DNA from: JAPOPJ01 sp964538885
GTDB taxonomy: Archaea; Thermoproteota; Nitrososphaeria; Nitrososphaerales; Nitrosopumilaceae
Assembly (NCBI GenBank): GCA_964538885.1
Contig: CAZIHR010000072.1
Coordinates: 40,591 to 104,590, forward strand
Direction of reading: 5' to 3'
DNA: 64,000 nt
Shown: piece by piece, positions 35,002-44,717 of the stretch
Numbering within the stretch: position 1 is the first letter of the stretch
Layout of the letters: each line of letters begins with the position of its first letter
Notes under the pieces: generated by a model
What the model was told of the DNA's origin: nothing
Databases searched by the model: none
What the model saw: only the letters and a program-made list of their open reading frames with translations
Translations under genes and position numbers: made by a program

Positions 35002-35922
35002 GTGGCAGTATGTCTCTCTAGTGAATATGATGTCAGATGTCAACGTGACTCCTGTAGTACCTATCTTGTAATTACGGATTATGAGCGGGGCGAGATCGTC
35101 TGTGGCGGATGTGGTTGTGTTCTGATGCAAAACATAACAGATCTTTCCCATGATGCGGCCAAGTTCTACCAAGAAGGCCACATCCAGACTGCCAGAACCG
35201 GTCCTGCCACATCACTTGCAATGTATGACAGAGGACTGCCAACTGTAATAGGTGGGGGCAGAGACTCGTCAGGAAATTTGCTATCAACTAAGATAAAGCA
35301 CGAGTTTCGCAGGCTCCGCGTATGGGATCAAAGAAGCAAGGATCGTACTACTGCTGCAATGAGCAAGGCATTTACCATGCTGCATGCAATGAAGACAAAG
35401 CTTGGGATCCCAGATAATGTGGTAGAAACTGCTGCCTACCTGTACAGGAAGGCAGTATCTGTAAAGCTCACGAGGGGGCGTACCATGACATCACTTGTCT
35501 CAGCATCACTCTATGCAGCATGTAGGGAACATGGCATACCAAGAACGTTAGATGATATAGCAAAAGCTGGAAATGTTGAGAAAAGGTTGCTTTCAAGAGG
35601 CATTAGGCTCATGATCCAAAAGCTTGGACTAGATCTGGATCAGTATAATACAACATCATTCATCACAAAAATATCAAACAATGCAAACCTCAAAGAGAAG
35701 ACAAAACGCGATGCCTTTTTCATCTTGAAACGTTGTGAGCAAAAACGGATCACCGCCGGAAAGCATCCAGTAGCACAGGCGGCAGCCTCACTTTACATTG
35801 CATGTCTGATCAACAATGAGAATATTAGTCAGAAGAGATTCGCAAAAGAAGCTGGAATAAGTGAGGTAACCATAAGAAATAGAGTTCTGCTGATCAGAAA
35901 GACACTCAATCTTCCCCAATAG
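35002..35922 (+). CDS. transcription initiation factor TFB
   Basis: A 306-residue archaeal TFB (TFIIB homologue) that recruits RNA polymerase to TATA-bound TBP. Zinc ribbon: VRCQRDSC, then EIVCGGCG (the first pair is CX4C rather than the common CX2C); B-finger/reader: ARTGPATSLAMYDRGLPTVIG; two cyclin folds (about 110-205 and 210-300), with VTIRNRVLLIRKTL at the C-terminus as recognition helix. GTG start. These archaea usually encode several TFBs, so this may be one paralogue. Confidence 0.92.
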   Translation: MAVCLSSEYDVRCQRDSCSTYLVITDYERGEIVCGGCGCVLMQNITDLSHDAAKFYQEGHIQTARTGPATSLAMYDRGLPTVIGGGRDSSGNLLSTKIKHEFRRLRVWDQRSKDRTTAAMSKAFTMLHAMKTKLGIPDNVVETAAYLYRKAVSVKLTRGRTMTSLVSASLYAACREHGIPRTLDDIAKAGNVEKRLLSRGIRLMIQKLGLDLDQYNTTSFITKISNNANLKEKTKRDAFFILKRCEQKRITAGKHPVAQAAASLYIACLINNENISQKRFAKEAGISEVTIRNRVLLIRKTLNLPQ

Positions 35923-35954
35923 ACCAGTTGCATGTAGGAGATTCAATTAGTATA

Positions 35955-36326
35955 TTACGTATCTGCAATCATACTCATGATGATCTGTATTTGCTCCATT
36001 ATCATGGTCCAAAGTTCCTCAATGGTCTGGTTTAATTTTTCAATCTCCTCTCTGAGTTGGGCAACATCTTTCCAGAGATTAGAGTTTTCTTCCCGCAGTC
36101 TCTGATTTTCTATAGTGAGTCTTTGTATCTTATCTGCATCAGTCTCTTCTGGGAATGGTGTCTGTATGGGTTCGGGCTCAGGTATCGGAATAGGATCTGG
36201 TTCTGGCAACGAACGTGGAACATCTGGTGGTCCCGGCTCCTCTCCAGTATGCTGAGCAAGTGCTCCCTGTGCAGACAATACAATGACCAACAACACCGGT
36301 AGTCCAAAGATGGGTGCAGTTTGCAT
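35955..36326 (-). CDS. secreted proline/glutamate-rich coiled-coil protein
   Basis: Encodes 123 residues: a signal peptide ending ALAQ (about 25), a 35-residue stretch of Pro-Glu/Asp dipeptides (PEPDPIPIPEPEP), then a heptad coiled coil (about 65-110, IQRLTIENQRLREEN) and a short hydrophobic end (MEQIQIIMSMIADT). The layout suggests an extracellular spacer that oligomerises. No family is recognised. Confidence 0.7.
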   Translation of the reverse strand: MQTAPIFGLPVLLVIVLSAQGALAQHTGEEPGPPDVPRSLPEPDPIPIPEPEPIQTPFPEETDADKIQRLTIENQRLREENSNLWKDVAQLREEIEKLNQTIEELWTMIMEQIQIIMSMIADT

Positions 36327-36416
36327 TTTTGTATCAGATTCTATTGCGAGTTTTTGTATATGAATATGATTCTTTTGGTTTTCAAGTTATAATCTCAAAG
36401 TATACCACTATGAATG

Positions 36417-37550
36417 CTACACCACTTCACACAACAGATTGGCTTTAACAATGAGCAGATTGGAGTGTTGTTTAGACTTGATAATTTTATCATAATCGTG
36501 TTTTGAGCAGGTCAACACCATGATGGTCTTGTCACTGTGAAACAGATCAAGATTTGGATCTCCAAACAGCTCTACATTCCCGACGTAGTCACGCAGACGC
36601 GAGGTCAAATTTTGTAGCATGTCAGTTTTGTCACTGCGCATCTCATATTGATCAAATGTCCACGACAGGGCAAGCTTTGTCCTACTTGCCTTGAGCTCAT
36701 TTTTTTTCAGCGTCAAACGTATCTCATCAATCAACCACTTTAGGTAGCCATCAATTCCCTTTACACTACCATTAATTAGATACATTAAATGATTTGGTCC
36801 CTCAACTGATGAGCCCAGAGATTTCAAGTCAAAGATATGGGACACCATATTATCCAAGAAGACATCCTGTAAACCCAGAGAGCGAAGATCATCGACGGTA
36901 AGCTCCTTTCGGGCAAATTTGCTAATTTCTAGGATGCTGCACATTTTGGCAAAATGTGACAATGTGTTGATCGCGTAAAAATGCTCCGATGATGTAATGG
37001 TAACAAATTTTTTTGCTTTTTTCTTACTAAGAAGCTCTGACAATCGTGCATCCTTTTTGCCATTGAAAGATCCAATTACATCTGACTCTTGAGTCGAGTC
37101 TGATAGTGGATAGTAAAAGTATGAGATATTTTTACCGACTTGTAGGCCCGTCATGTACTCTAACAACGATATATTCTCATTGTTCCCACCAAAGCCTGTA
37201 GGTAGTGCATATATCACGGAGCTGTTTTTAGACAACGATGACACGGCATCTTTGAATTTGGAGTTGATCTCAGTCTTGGTGTCTGGCCCGGTTTTGCGGA
37301 TTCTAGGTGTAAAGAAGAGATAATGTGCCTTGGATATTGCAACATCAATGGGCTCCATTGCCAACAGAGGCTCATCCTCCTTCAAGGAGGACACATTAGG
37401 GTAAGTCTTTGCGATCTCCGCCTTCATAGATATGGCAGTAGGGGTGATCTCGTCAATTATATGGACATTGGTACCTTTGATGGCCATCTGAGAAGCGATT
37501 GCATATCCTTCGGTGCTCAAACCATATACAACAATGTTGGTTTTTACCAT
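36417..37550 (-). CDS. UDP-glucose/GDP-mannose dehydrogenase-like protein, likely inactive
   Basis: A 377-residue protein with the three-part layout of UDP-sugar dehydrogenases: Rossmann N-terminus (VVYGLSTEGYAIASQMA, residues 7-23), a central helical domain and a C-terminal second Rossmann-like part. The usual central Lys and Asn are not seen (SEHFYAINTLSHFAK where the family has ExxxxKxxxN), and the active-site Cys after GFGGS is absent. It may bind a nucleotide sugar without oxidising it. It is divergent from a DUF354 glycosyltransferase gene. Confidence 0.6.
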   Translation of the reverse strand: MVKTNIVVYGLSTEGYAIASQMAIKGTNVHIIDEITPTAISMKAEIAKTYPNVSSLKEDEPLLAMEPIDVAISKAHYLFFTPRIRKTGPDTKTEINSKFKDAVSSLSKNSSVIYALPTGFGGNNENISLLEYMTGLQVGKNISYFYYPLSDSTQESDVIGSFNGKKDARLSELLSKKKAKKFVTITSSEHFYAINTLSHFAKMCSILEISKFARKELTVDDLRSLGLQDVFLDNMVSHIFDLKSLGSSVEGPNHLMYLINGSVKGIDGYLKWLIDEIRLTLKKNELKASRTKLALSWTFDQYEMRSDKTDMLQNLTSRLRDYVGNVELFGDPNLDLFHSDKTIMVLTCSKHDYDKIIKSKQHSNLLIVKANLLCEVV

Positions 37551-37612
37551 CTATCTGTATGTCAAATTGGACTAAGAAAAACTTATTGAACTTTGGAAGA
37601 TATAGTTAATGT

Positions 37613-38638
37613 TTGAAGATATGGGTTGATATGCTTACTGGGAAACAGCTTTTGTTTGCAGAACCAATAATTAGGGAGTTGAGGAGAAATAATGATGTCT
37701 GGTGTACTGTACGGAATTATAGGGAATTAAATGAGCTAGTCAAGATCCGACAAATCAGAGCAAAGTCGGTGGGAAGACACGGTGGCAAAGATAACTTGTC
37801 AAAGTTGGTCTGTAGTACGAGACGCATTGAAATTCTGGGGGGTCTGGTAAAAAAATTTCAGCCAAAACTTGTCATTTCGTTCCAGTCACCTGATGCCGCA
37901 AGAGTGGCATTTGGACTTGGAATCAGACATATTGGGTTTGCAGATTCGTCCCATGCCTCGGCAGTTATGAAACTTACTATACCATATCTGGACAAGCTGT
38001 TGATTCCATGGATAATGAGCAAAGAAAAGTTTGCAAGATATGGTATTGACAAAAAAGACATTCTACATTACAGAGCTATTGACGCAGCAATAACTTCAAG
38101 GCGTAATTTTACAAGGCGTTTGAAGTTAAAGAAAAACACCAAAGTTGTATTAATAAGGATGGCAGAAGAGCATGCCAGTTACAACGAATTTCCAGCTAGA
38201 GATATAATTGCGATCATACGGCAGATTTTAAAATGCCTGCCAGAGTTCAAGGTGATTGTATTGGCCAGATATGCCGAACAGATCAAACTTGTCAAAAAGC
38301 AGTTTGGTCAAAAGGTAACTATTATAGAGAAGGTGCCAGATGGCAGAGACATTCTCAGGTATGCAGACGTATTCATAGGTTCGGGAGGCACCATGACTGC
38401 CGAAGCTGCATTCTTAGGAATTCCCACCATATCATATAGTACGCGCCGTGACTATGAGGTTGACGCATTTTTAGAGGAAAAAAAGGTGGTGATAAGAGAG
38501 TCCAGACCAGAAAAAATTTCCAGTGCTGCCAAACTATTAACAGAGACAGATGATCAAAGGAGAAGGGAACGCATAAGACAGCTGTTAAAGACGATGGAGG
38601 ATCCCTTTCAAGTTCTACAAAAGGCCATAAAGTCATGA
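37613..38638 (+). CDS. DUF354 glycosyltransferase-like protein
   Basis: A 341-residue GT-B-like protein of the DUF354 family (relatives include UDP-GlcNAc epimerase/transferase folds): MKIWVDMLTGKQLLFAEPII at the start, the GFADSSHASAVM segment, VVLIRMAEEHAS and the nucleotide-sugar-binding GSGGTMTAEAAFLGIPTISYS. TTG start. No membrane segment. Substrate is unknown; a role in glycan assembly is inferred from family and from the divergent dehydrogenase-like gene. Confidence 0.72.
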   Translation: MKIWVDMLTGKQLLFAEPIIRELRRNNDVWCTVRNYRELNELVKIRQIRAKSVGRHGGKDNLSKLVCSTRRIEILGGLVKKFQPKLVISFQSPDAARVAFGLGIRHIGFADSSHASAVMKLTIPYLDKLLIPWIMSKEKFARYGIDKKDILHYRAIDAAITSRRNFTRRLKLKKNTKVVLIRMAEEHASYNEFPARDIIAIIRQILKCLPEFKVIVLARYAEQIKLVKKQFGQKVTIIEKVPDGRDILRYADVFIGSGGTMTAEAAFLGIPTISYSTRRDYEVDAFLEEKKVVIRESRPEKISSAAKLLTETDDQRRRERIRQLLKTMEDPFQVLQKAIKS

Positions 38639-38695
38639 TGTGTAGATACGAGTAATAGTAAATATCATTAAGGAAAGAAATTTTCCCGTTTATGT

Positions 38696-38768
38696 AGCCC
38701 GGTAGTGTAGCGGCCAAGCATAGGGGCCTTTGGAGCCCTTGACCCCAGTTCGAGTCTGGGCCGGGCTA
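38696..38768 (+). tRNA. tRNA-Gln (UUG)
   Basis: A complete 73-nt cloverleaf. The acceptor AGCCCGG pairs with CCGGGCT, followed by discriminator A; anticodon stem GGGGC/GCCCT; loop CTTTGGA gives anticodon UUG (Gln, CAA); T arm CCCAG-TTCGAGT-CTGGG. The D stem is GTGT/GCAT. CCA is not encoded. An A/T block (AAATATCATTAAG) precedes it at about 38660. Confidence 0.95.
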
Positions 38769-38771
38769 GTT

Positions 38772-39533
38772 TTAGAAATCCAGTCGTGTCAAGAGTCTTG
38801 TAGCAATCACGAACAGCGTTCCTGACAGGCCTGCCAGAATTACCACCTCTACAATTACGAGTGTTGTAATATCTCCAAAGATTCCCGCTCTAATTATATC
38901 CACCAGATAGGTAAGCGGATTAAGAAAGAATGCAGTGCGAAGAGGTTCAGGTGCCCCAGCTGCAGGATAAAATGCAGTACTAACAAAGGCAAAGAAAAGG
39001 AACACCGTATTGATAATTACATTGAACCCCTCACTTGAGCGCAGACGTGTAGATATTATTGATGCAATAGAACCAAACAGGATAGAGCCGGCCACTGCTG
39101 CAAATATTATCAACGGAATAGTCATGATGGAAAACTCTGCAGACTCGAAAAAGACCGGATAACCTACCAGTGCTATAAGTGACGCGCTAACTAGTCCGAT
39201 TATTCCGATGGTGAATATATTGCTAAGAATGTAGTGTGCTCTAGTAAACGGCCCTGACAGAATCTGTTCAAACATACCATGCCTCCTGTCATTCCATATT
39301 ATTATGCCAGAGACAAGTGTACTGTTCATTATATTGAATCCGATCATTCCAGATGCCAGAAATGAGGGATAGTCAAGTGCCTTGTCTCCAAATTCAACCT
39401 CTTGGATCAACGATGTATAAGCAAATCCTGCCACAAATATGTAGATCAATGGAAAAATTATCTGCCAGATCAGAAATCCTGGATTGAGTGATATTGTCAG
39501 ATTCCTATTTACCAGCCTAACTATCGGGTGCAT
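38772..39533 (-). CDS. ABC-2 type transporter permease
   Basis: A 253-residue integral membrane protein with six hydrophobic segments and the ABC-2 layout (IWQIIFPLIYIFVAGFAY, then IIWNDRRHGMFEQILSGP, a typical loop). It pairs with the ATP-binding gene, whose end it overlaps by 17 nt. The ATG at 39533 is preferred to a TTG at 39566. It probably exports an unknown substrate, such as a lipid, glycan or drug. It starts 4 nt from the tRNA-Gln 3' end on the other strand. Confidence 0.87.
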   Translation of the reverse strand: MHPIVRLVNRNLTISLNPGFLIWQIIFPLIYIFVAGFAYTSLIQEVEFGDKALDYPSFLASGMIGFNIMNSTLVSGIIIWNDRRHGMFEQILSGPFTRAHYILSNIFTIGIIGLVSASLIALVGYPVFFESAEFSIMTIPLIIFAAVAGSILFGSIASIISTRLRSSEGFNVIINTVFLFFAFVSTAFYPAAGAPEPLRTAFFLNPLTYLVDIIRAGIFGDITTLVIVEVVILAGLSGTLFVIATRLLTRLDF

Positions 39534-40455
39534 CGTGTCGTACCATCCTAAGAAATATGTCTTCAAGGCTTGTCGGAATTACAGAGATGTTTCCAATCTC
39601 AATGCCATTGTTTGTTAATATCTTCAAAACTCGTTGTAGTTCCAACTCGGACTGTGCTGATTGTATTGTAATGTCTGTTCCTGCATCACAATGAACCGTA
39701 CAACCGTCAATTCCAGATAGCAGAGTTTCCATATGTGTATGGTTCTCTAGCAGGTGTAATGTGATTGTCTTTGCTAGTCCAAATTTGTTTTTAAGGTCAT
39801 CAGGGGTATTGACTGCAAGTATCTTTCCCTCCTTGATAATTGCAATTTCGTCGCAGAGGTACTCTGCTTCAGTCATAATGTGGGTGGTATAAAATATGGT
39901 GAGTCCTGTCTTTACTTTGTTCTTCAAATAGTCCAGTAGATTCCTCCTAGAGGCGGGATCCATTCCGACTGTCGGCTCGTCAAGAAATAGCAATTCCATA
40001 TCATGCATAAATTCACGGGCCACCTGAACTCTCCTCCGTTGCCCTATGGAAAGATCCACGTTTCTTTTCTTTCGAATCTCCACCAAGTCAAAATCCTTCA
40101 ATAGTGTTTCAAGGCGTTCTCGTCGTTCTGGTTCAGGAACGTCCCACATCATGCCATATTTATCGAGGGATTTTTCAACTGTCAGGGTGGGTTCGTAGCT
40201 GGGTTGTTGTAGCACAACACCGATTCTATGACGAACCTGAAATGGGGATTTCAGCGCGTCCATACCTAGAATGGTCAGGGACCCTGCAGATGGAGGCAAC
40301 AAAGTAGTGAGTAATTTAATGGTGGTGGATTTCCCTGCACCGTTTGGTCCTAGAAAACCAAATGCTTGCCCGATCTTTACAGTTAGGTTCAAGCTGTCAA
40401 CTGCAACAGCGTCACCATATGACTTTGTGAGGTTGGTAGCACTGATACAGGACAC
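39517..40455 (-). CDS. ABC transporter ATP-binding protein
   Basis: A 312-residue ATPase. Walker A GPNGAGKST (about 35-43), signature SIGQRRRVQVAREF, Walker B LLFLDEPTVGMDP, and H-loop TTHIMTEAEYLCDE are all present. The C-terminal extension of about 80 residues resembles the DrrA/CcmA-type accessory region. It overlaps the downstream permease gene and forms a two-gene ABC exporter. Confidence 0.92.
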   Translation of the reverse strand: MSCISATNLTKSYGDAVAVDSLNLTVKIGQAFGFLGPNGAGKSTTIKLLTTLLPPSAGSLTILGMDALKSPFQVRHRIGVVLQQPSYEPTLTVEKSLDKYGMMWDVPEPERRERLETLLKDFDLVEIRKKRNVDLSIGQRRRVQVAREFMHDMELLFLDEPTVGMDPASRRNLLDYLKNKVKTGLTIFYTTHIMTEAEYLCDEIAIIKEGKILAVNTPDDLKNKFGLAKTITLHLLENHTHMETLLSGIDGCTVHCDAGTDITIQSAQSELELQRVLKILTNNGIEIGNISVIPTSLEDIFLRMVRHDAPDS

Positions 40456-40563
40456 AAGATGTGTGTGATGGCCCCGTTAATGTAGTTAATGAGCAGATTT
40501 GTTGGATGTTTTTAGTTATAAACGTGTACATTTTTACTTTTTGGATTGACTTATTAATACAGC

Positions 40564-41979
40564 ATGCCTACATACGGCAAGTTGTCAGAATATGAGGAAA
40601 CACTAAAAAAATTACTTGAGCAAAAGCCAGAACTTACTAGAGCAGAGATTGAGAATTTAGTTAGACAAAAAAAGGAGAAGATCGGTGCAGGATACTTGAC
40701 GGATCAAGGCGCGCTGTTTTTGATCGCATCGGATCTTGAGATCAGTTTGGGAGAGCCACTGAAGGTAGAGATAGGCCTAAAGGATCTATACATTGGTGCA
40801 AAAGAGGTTTCATTGGAAACGAGACTTCTCAACATGTCTCAGGCAAGACAATTCTCTCGAAAGGATGGCACCGCATTTTATCTCAGAACCATGACTGTAT
40901 ATGACTCGGACTCTACTGCAAGCGTCAAGCTTTGGGACGAGAAAGCGAATCTACCAAGTTTGGTCAATCTTAAACCGGGCGATCTGATAAAAATCATCAA
41001 AGCATATGTAAAGTCTGATCTGGACGGATCCCCCACCATCAATGTAGGTTCGGGTTCCAGCATCGAGTCTGCATCTGGTGAGAGCGATATTCCGAGCATC
41101 GATTCCATAACAAAGGATGTCAGCAATATCAAAGAGGGGGAAAAGAATTTGGTGATAGTAGGTACAGTTGATGGTGATATAGATGCAATACGGTTCACCA
41201 ATTCACGAGGCAAGCCGGGAACGGCCATAAAGATGAGAATAAAGGGAGGGGATGGAACTTCCACCAAAGTAGTAATATGGGGAAAAGATGAATCGAACAT
41301 ACCGGCGGTGATCTCGCAGGGAGACAAGATCAGATTGCTTGGAGTCAATGTAAAGTCTGGAAATCAGGAAATTGAGATACATGGAAACGAGACGACAATT
41401 ATTGAAATTGATGGCAACGGAGAAGCCAAGCCTCTAGTAAGTAGAATTATTTCAGTTACAAATGCTGAGGATGGCAAAAGGCTTTTACAGGGTGTAAACG
41501 GTGAAAAAAGTGTCTTTTACATTACGGACTTGGCCGGTGCCACATCCACATACAATGAGGGAGATATAATTGAGTGCATGCCATCAAAGGTATATGGGTA
41601 CCAAGTCACCTTGGATGGGAATTCTTTTGTTAGAAAACTGGAGAATGACAGTGCCGTGCCGAGCTTTCAAGATATACGAACAAAGATCAACGACATACAA
41701 GTAGATACCAAATGTTGTATTGAGGCCATCATACTCAAAAAGCCAGATAGGCGTGATATACAGACAAAAACAGGGGAGATAGTCGCATTATCAGAGATGC
41801 TTGTGGAAGACAATACCGACCAGATCTGGGTAAAAGGATGGCGAAATCAGGCAAGACTGATTGATGGTAGCAGTCTGGGAGAGATAGTATCAATCACGGG
41901 TCTTGATGCAAAGGCAGGATTGGAAGGAAGAACAGAGTTGTTTCTTTCACCATTTTCAAAGATCACCAAGAAAAACTAA
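40564..41979 (+). CDS. single-stranded DNA-binding protein, RPA-like
   Basis: A 471-residue archaeal RPA1-type protein. An N-terminal helical part (residues 1-60) is followed by OB folds marked by RKDGTAFYLRTMTVYDSDSTASVKLWDEK (about 95-125, quoted in parts), a second fold around VGTVDGDID...MRIKGGDGTSTKVVIWGKDE and a third near the C-terminus. No zinc finger is visible. It should coat ssDNA in replication and repair. Its stop overlaps the convergent Lhr gene by 4 nt. Confidence 0.83.
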   Translation: MPTYGKLSEYEETLKKLLEQKPELTRAEIENLVRQKKEKIGAGYLTDQGALFLIASDLEISLGEPLKVEIGLKDLYIGAKEVSLETRLLNMSQARQFSRKDGTAFYLRTMTVYDSDSTASVKLWDEKANLPSLVNLKPGDLIKIIKAYVKSDLDGSPTINVGSGSSIESASGESDIPSIDSITKDVSNIKEGEKNLVIVGTVDGDIDAIRFTNSRGKPGTAIKMRIKGGDGTSTKVVIWGKDESNIPAVISQGDKIRLLGVNVKSGNQEIEIHGNETTIIEIDGNGEAKPLVSRIISVTNAEDGKRLLQGVNGEKSVFYITDLAGATSTYNEGDIIECMPSKVYGYQVTLDGNSFVRKLENDSAVPSFQDIRTKINDIQVDTKCCIEAIILKKPDRRDIQTKTGEIVALSEMLVEDNTDQIWVKGWRNQARLIDGSSLGEIVSITGLDAKAGLEGRTELFLSPFSKITKKN

Positions 41980-44717
41980 GAGTCCCAAAAGCCCCTAGTT
42001 ACAACATATTGCCTTTCGGCCTCGTAGATCTGCCTGAAGAGGTGTTTTTCATCTATCATGTTGCGGAGTATTCTTGCAGCAGTATCAGCACCCACTCCAT
42101 ATCCAGACATTACAGTTATTGCGGTCTTGCCAAAATTTTCAACAAGTGAAGACACCTTCCAAGCGCGCTCGTACTTGTGTCTCTCTTCCACGCTAAGTTT
42201 CCTGCCTTCTGCCTTTCTTCTTATAATTTTGGGCAAGTCATAGTCCGAGTAGAAGGTGGCAGTGATCTGGCGTGCCCTACAGTAAGGACAGACAAGCGTA
42301 TCTTTGATCTCTTGTGTCTCCATGACGCGTTCCCACTTGCCACATCTAGCGCAGATCAGACGGTGTTTGGTCTTGGCCAATCGAGATTTTACAAGTTCCA
42401 ACACGCCCTGATCAAGATTGGCAGGTGATGAATAGTATCTTGCAGTATGATCCAATATGGGCTCTGCAAGCTTTGAGAATGTGTCCAGTTCAAGCCATTC
42501 AGTTTGTATAGAGCCCGATCGAATTTTGTCTAGTATTGCCCCAGTGCCCACAAGGTCATACTTGTCATGGAACAACTCTCTCATCGCTTCCTTGGCAAGA
42601 GGAGTCTTTGTATATCGTTCGTATAAAAAGCGGGCGGATTTTTTCTCATATATGGCACCTCGTTCCACTATTCCAAACTTTTTAGCTACACACCAGGTTC
42701 GCCAAGTTACATTGTGAGTGCCCACCAATGCGGCAGTAATAATTGGTGGTAGATCATAATTATCTTGCAAGATATCTAAGAATGTCTTTTGTGAGATGCG
42801 AGACCGTGAAGAGAGAACTATTCTGTAGCCGTCCGAACGCGCATCCACCATGGACCCAAGAACGGATGAAAGCATCGAGGATAGTAGTGTGGACAACGTC
42901 TCGTTGATCTTTGTCCCAAAACATGCATGAATAACTATAGAGCCCTGTGCACGACAAGATTCAACGACTATATTTTTTTCGCCAGGAATATGATCAAGCC
43001 CGAGATTTTCGATGGTTTTGTTGATCAACTTTACATGGCCGCGTCCAACCAAAGTTCGAAACGAGCCCACCTTTCTTGCTGTGTTGTAATCTATAGGTAT
43101 ATTCTCTCCCTCCCAGTATGGGACAGTAATGCTGCTGCCCCTGAACGGCTCTACATTCACATACAATGACTTTTCATCTACGTTGAGGATTCTCCACTGT
43201 GAGCCCTTCAATACAAAGATGTTCCCCGAATCTCCGAAATCACCCACAAATCGCTGATCCAGCGTCCCGATTATCTTCTTTCCAACACTGTCAAATACCT
43301 TGAATTTCAATATGTCAGGAATCGTAGAGAGATTCTCAAAATAGTACTTGAATGAGCTGTGTTTCTTCCAAAAAGTCATCTTAGTTCGATCAAAGAATAC
43401 TAAATAGCTTGCATCAAGTAGATCCAGCACCTCAATCAGGTCATCTAGTCCAAGTTTCCTGAACGGATACGCCTGTGTGACTATCTGTAGAACTAAATCT
43501 ACTGAAAGTTCACCCATCTGCATTGCCATGCCTACTAAATGATGTGCCAATACATCAAGGGAGCCATCATGTATCTTCTGATCCTCGATGGAACCCTCAG
43601 AGATTCGGGCCAGTATCGCCTTTGCCTCAAATTCGTCATCTGGCGTGTTGGTAATTACCAGTCCTTGGGCAGATGCATTACGCGTATGTCTGCTTCGCCC
43701 GATTCTTTGAATTAGCTTTGAGACCTGTCTTGGGGAGCCATAATGAATTACCAGCTCGACGGATCCTATATCTAAGCCCAATTCAAGGGAGGATGTACAT
43801 ACAACAATTCCTTTCTTGCCTTCCCTCAGGTAAGATTCTGTCTCTTCTCGTACTTCTTTGGAGAGTGAACCATGATGCAGTTCGACATCAATGGCAGACT
43901 TTGTTCTGAGAACGGATGCTAAAAATTCTGACTCTCCCCGTGTGTTTGTAAAGAGCAGCACGGGAGATTCCAGATCAAGTGCAGAGACATATTCGATTAT
44001 CTGATCCGCGGTTTCAGATATGGTGCCTTCTACATACTTTACCTCCACATCATAATTTCGTACAGATGTATCACGTATAATGCGGCATTTTCGTTTAGTG
44101 CCCACCACAAATTTTGCCGCATCCTGAAAATTTCCCACAGTTGCAGACAAGCCAATTCTAGTTAGTTGGAGTTGGGAGTTGAGTTGAAGGCGTTCTATGC
44201 TCAACGACAGTTGAGAGCCTCTTTCACTTGGGAGCAATTCATGAACCTCATCAATTACAACCCACTCGAGTTCAGATAGTGCATCAAGCATCTTTGGTTG
44301 TGTAAGTAGGATCACTAGTGTTTCAGGTGTGGTAATTAGGACATCAGGCGGGTTTGCGGTAATTTTTCGCCTTGACGATTGAGATGTATCTCCGTGTCGT
44401 ATATCTATTGATAGTCCGTTTCCTTTTGCATATTTGGTTATCCTGCGAAAGACATCCCTATTTAGTGCACGTAGTGGTGTAATGTATAATACTTTGATTC
44501 TTCCTTGGTGCCGGGACTTGGTTACAAGTGAGAAGATGGGAATTACCGAGCATTCGGTCTTGCCAGATCCAGTGGGGGCAGTAATCAGACAGTCTTTTTT
44601 TTGCAGTATTGTGGGAGAAGCCTTTTTCTGTATCTCAGTAAGAGTTGTAAAGCCAAATTGTTCAAACAGCAGAAAAATGTCTGACAAGTTACTTTGTTTC
44701 TGTCCTTGTCTTTGCAT
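41976..44717 (-). CDS. Lhr-type ATP-dependent DNA helicase
   Basis: A 913-residue large SF2 helicase. Motif I TAPTGSGKTEC, motif II DEVH (VVIDEVHELLPSERG), motif III LSATVG, motif VI RIGRSRH (QRIGRSRHTRN) and the long C-terminal Lhr domain are seen, with a CxxC...CxxC zinc pair near the end (ICARCGKW...CPYCRAR). Such helicases act on forks or DNA-RNA hybrids. ATG at 44717 is preferred to a TTG at 44723. It is downstream of a RadB-like gene and a small membrane-peptide gene. Confidence 0.93.
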   Translation of the reverse strand: MQRQGQKQSNLSDIFLLFEQFGFTTLTEIQKKASPTILQKKDCLITAPTGSGKTECSVIPIFSLVTKSRHQGRIKVLYITPLRALNRDVFRRITKYAKGNGLSIDIRHGDTSQSSRRKITANPPDVLITTPETLVILLTQPKMLDALSELEWVVIDEVHELLPSERGSQLSLSIERLQLNSQLQLTRIGLSATVGNFQDAAKFVVGTKRKCRIIRDTSVRNYDVEVKYVEGTISETADQIIEYVSALDLESPVLLFTNTRGESEFLASVLRTKSAIDVELHHGSLSKEVREETESYLREGKKGIVVCTSSLELGLDIGSVELVIHYGSPRQVSKLIQRIGRSRHTRNASAQGLVITNTPDDEFEAKAILARISEGSIEDQKIHDGSLDVLAHHLVGMAMQMGELSVDLVLQIVTQAYPFRKLGLDDLIEVLDLLDASYLVFFDRTKMTFWKKHSSFKYYFENLSTIPDILKFKVFDSVGKKIIGTLDQRFVGDFGDSGNIFVLKGSQWRILNVDEKSLYVNVEPFRGSSITVPYWEGENIPIDYNTARKVGSFRTLVGRGHVKLINKTIENLGLDHIPGEKNIVVESCRAQGSIVIHACFGTKINETLSTLLSSMLSSVLGSMVDARSDGYRIVLSSRSRISQKTFLDILQDNYDLPPIITAALVGTHNVTWRTWCVAKKFGIVERGAIYEKKSARFLYERYTKTPLAKEAMRELFHDKYDLVGTGAILDKIRSGSIQTEWLELDTFSKLAEPILDHTARYYSSPANLDQGVLELVKSRLAKTKHRLICARCGKWERVMETQEIKDTLVCPYCRARQITATFYSDYDLPKIIRRKAEGRKLSVEERHKYERAWKVSSLVENFGKTAITVMSGYGVGADTAARILRNMIDEKHLFRQIYEAERQYVVTRGFWDS

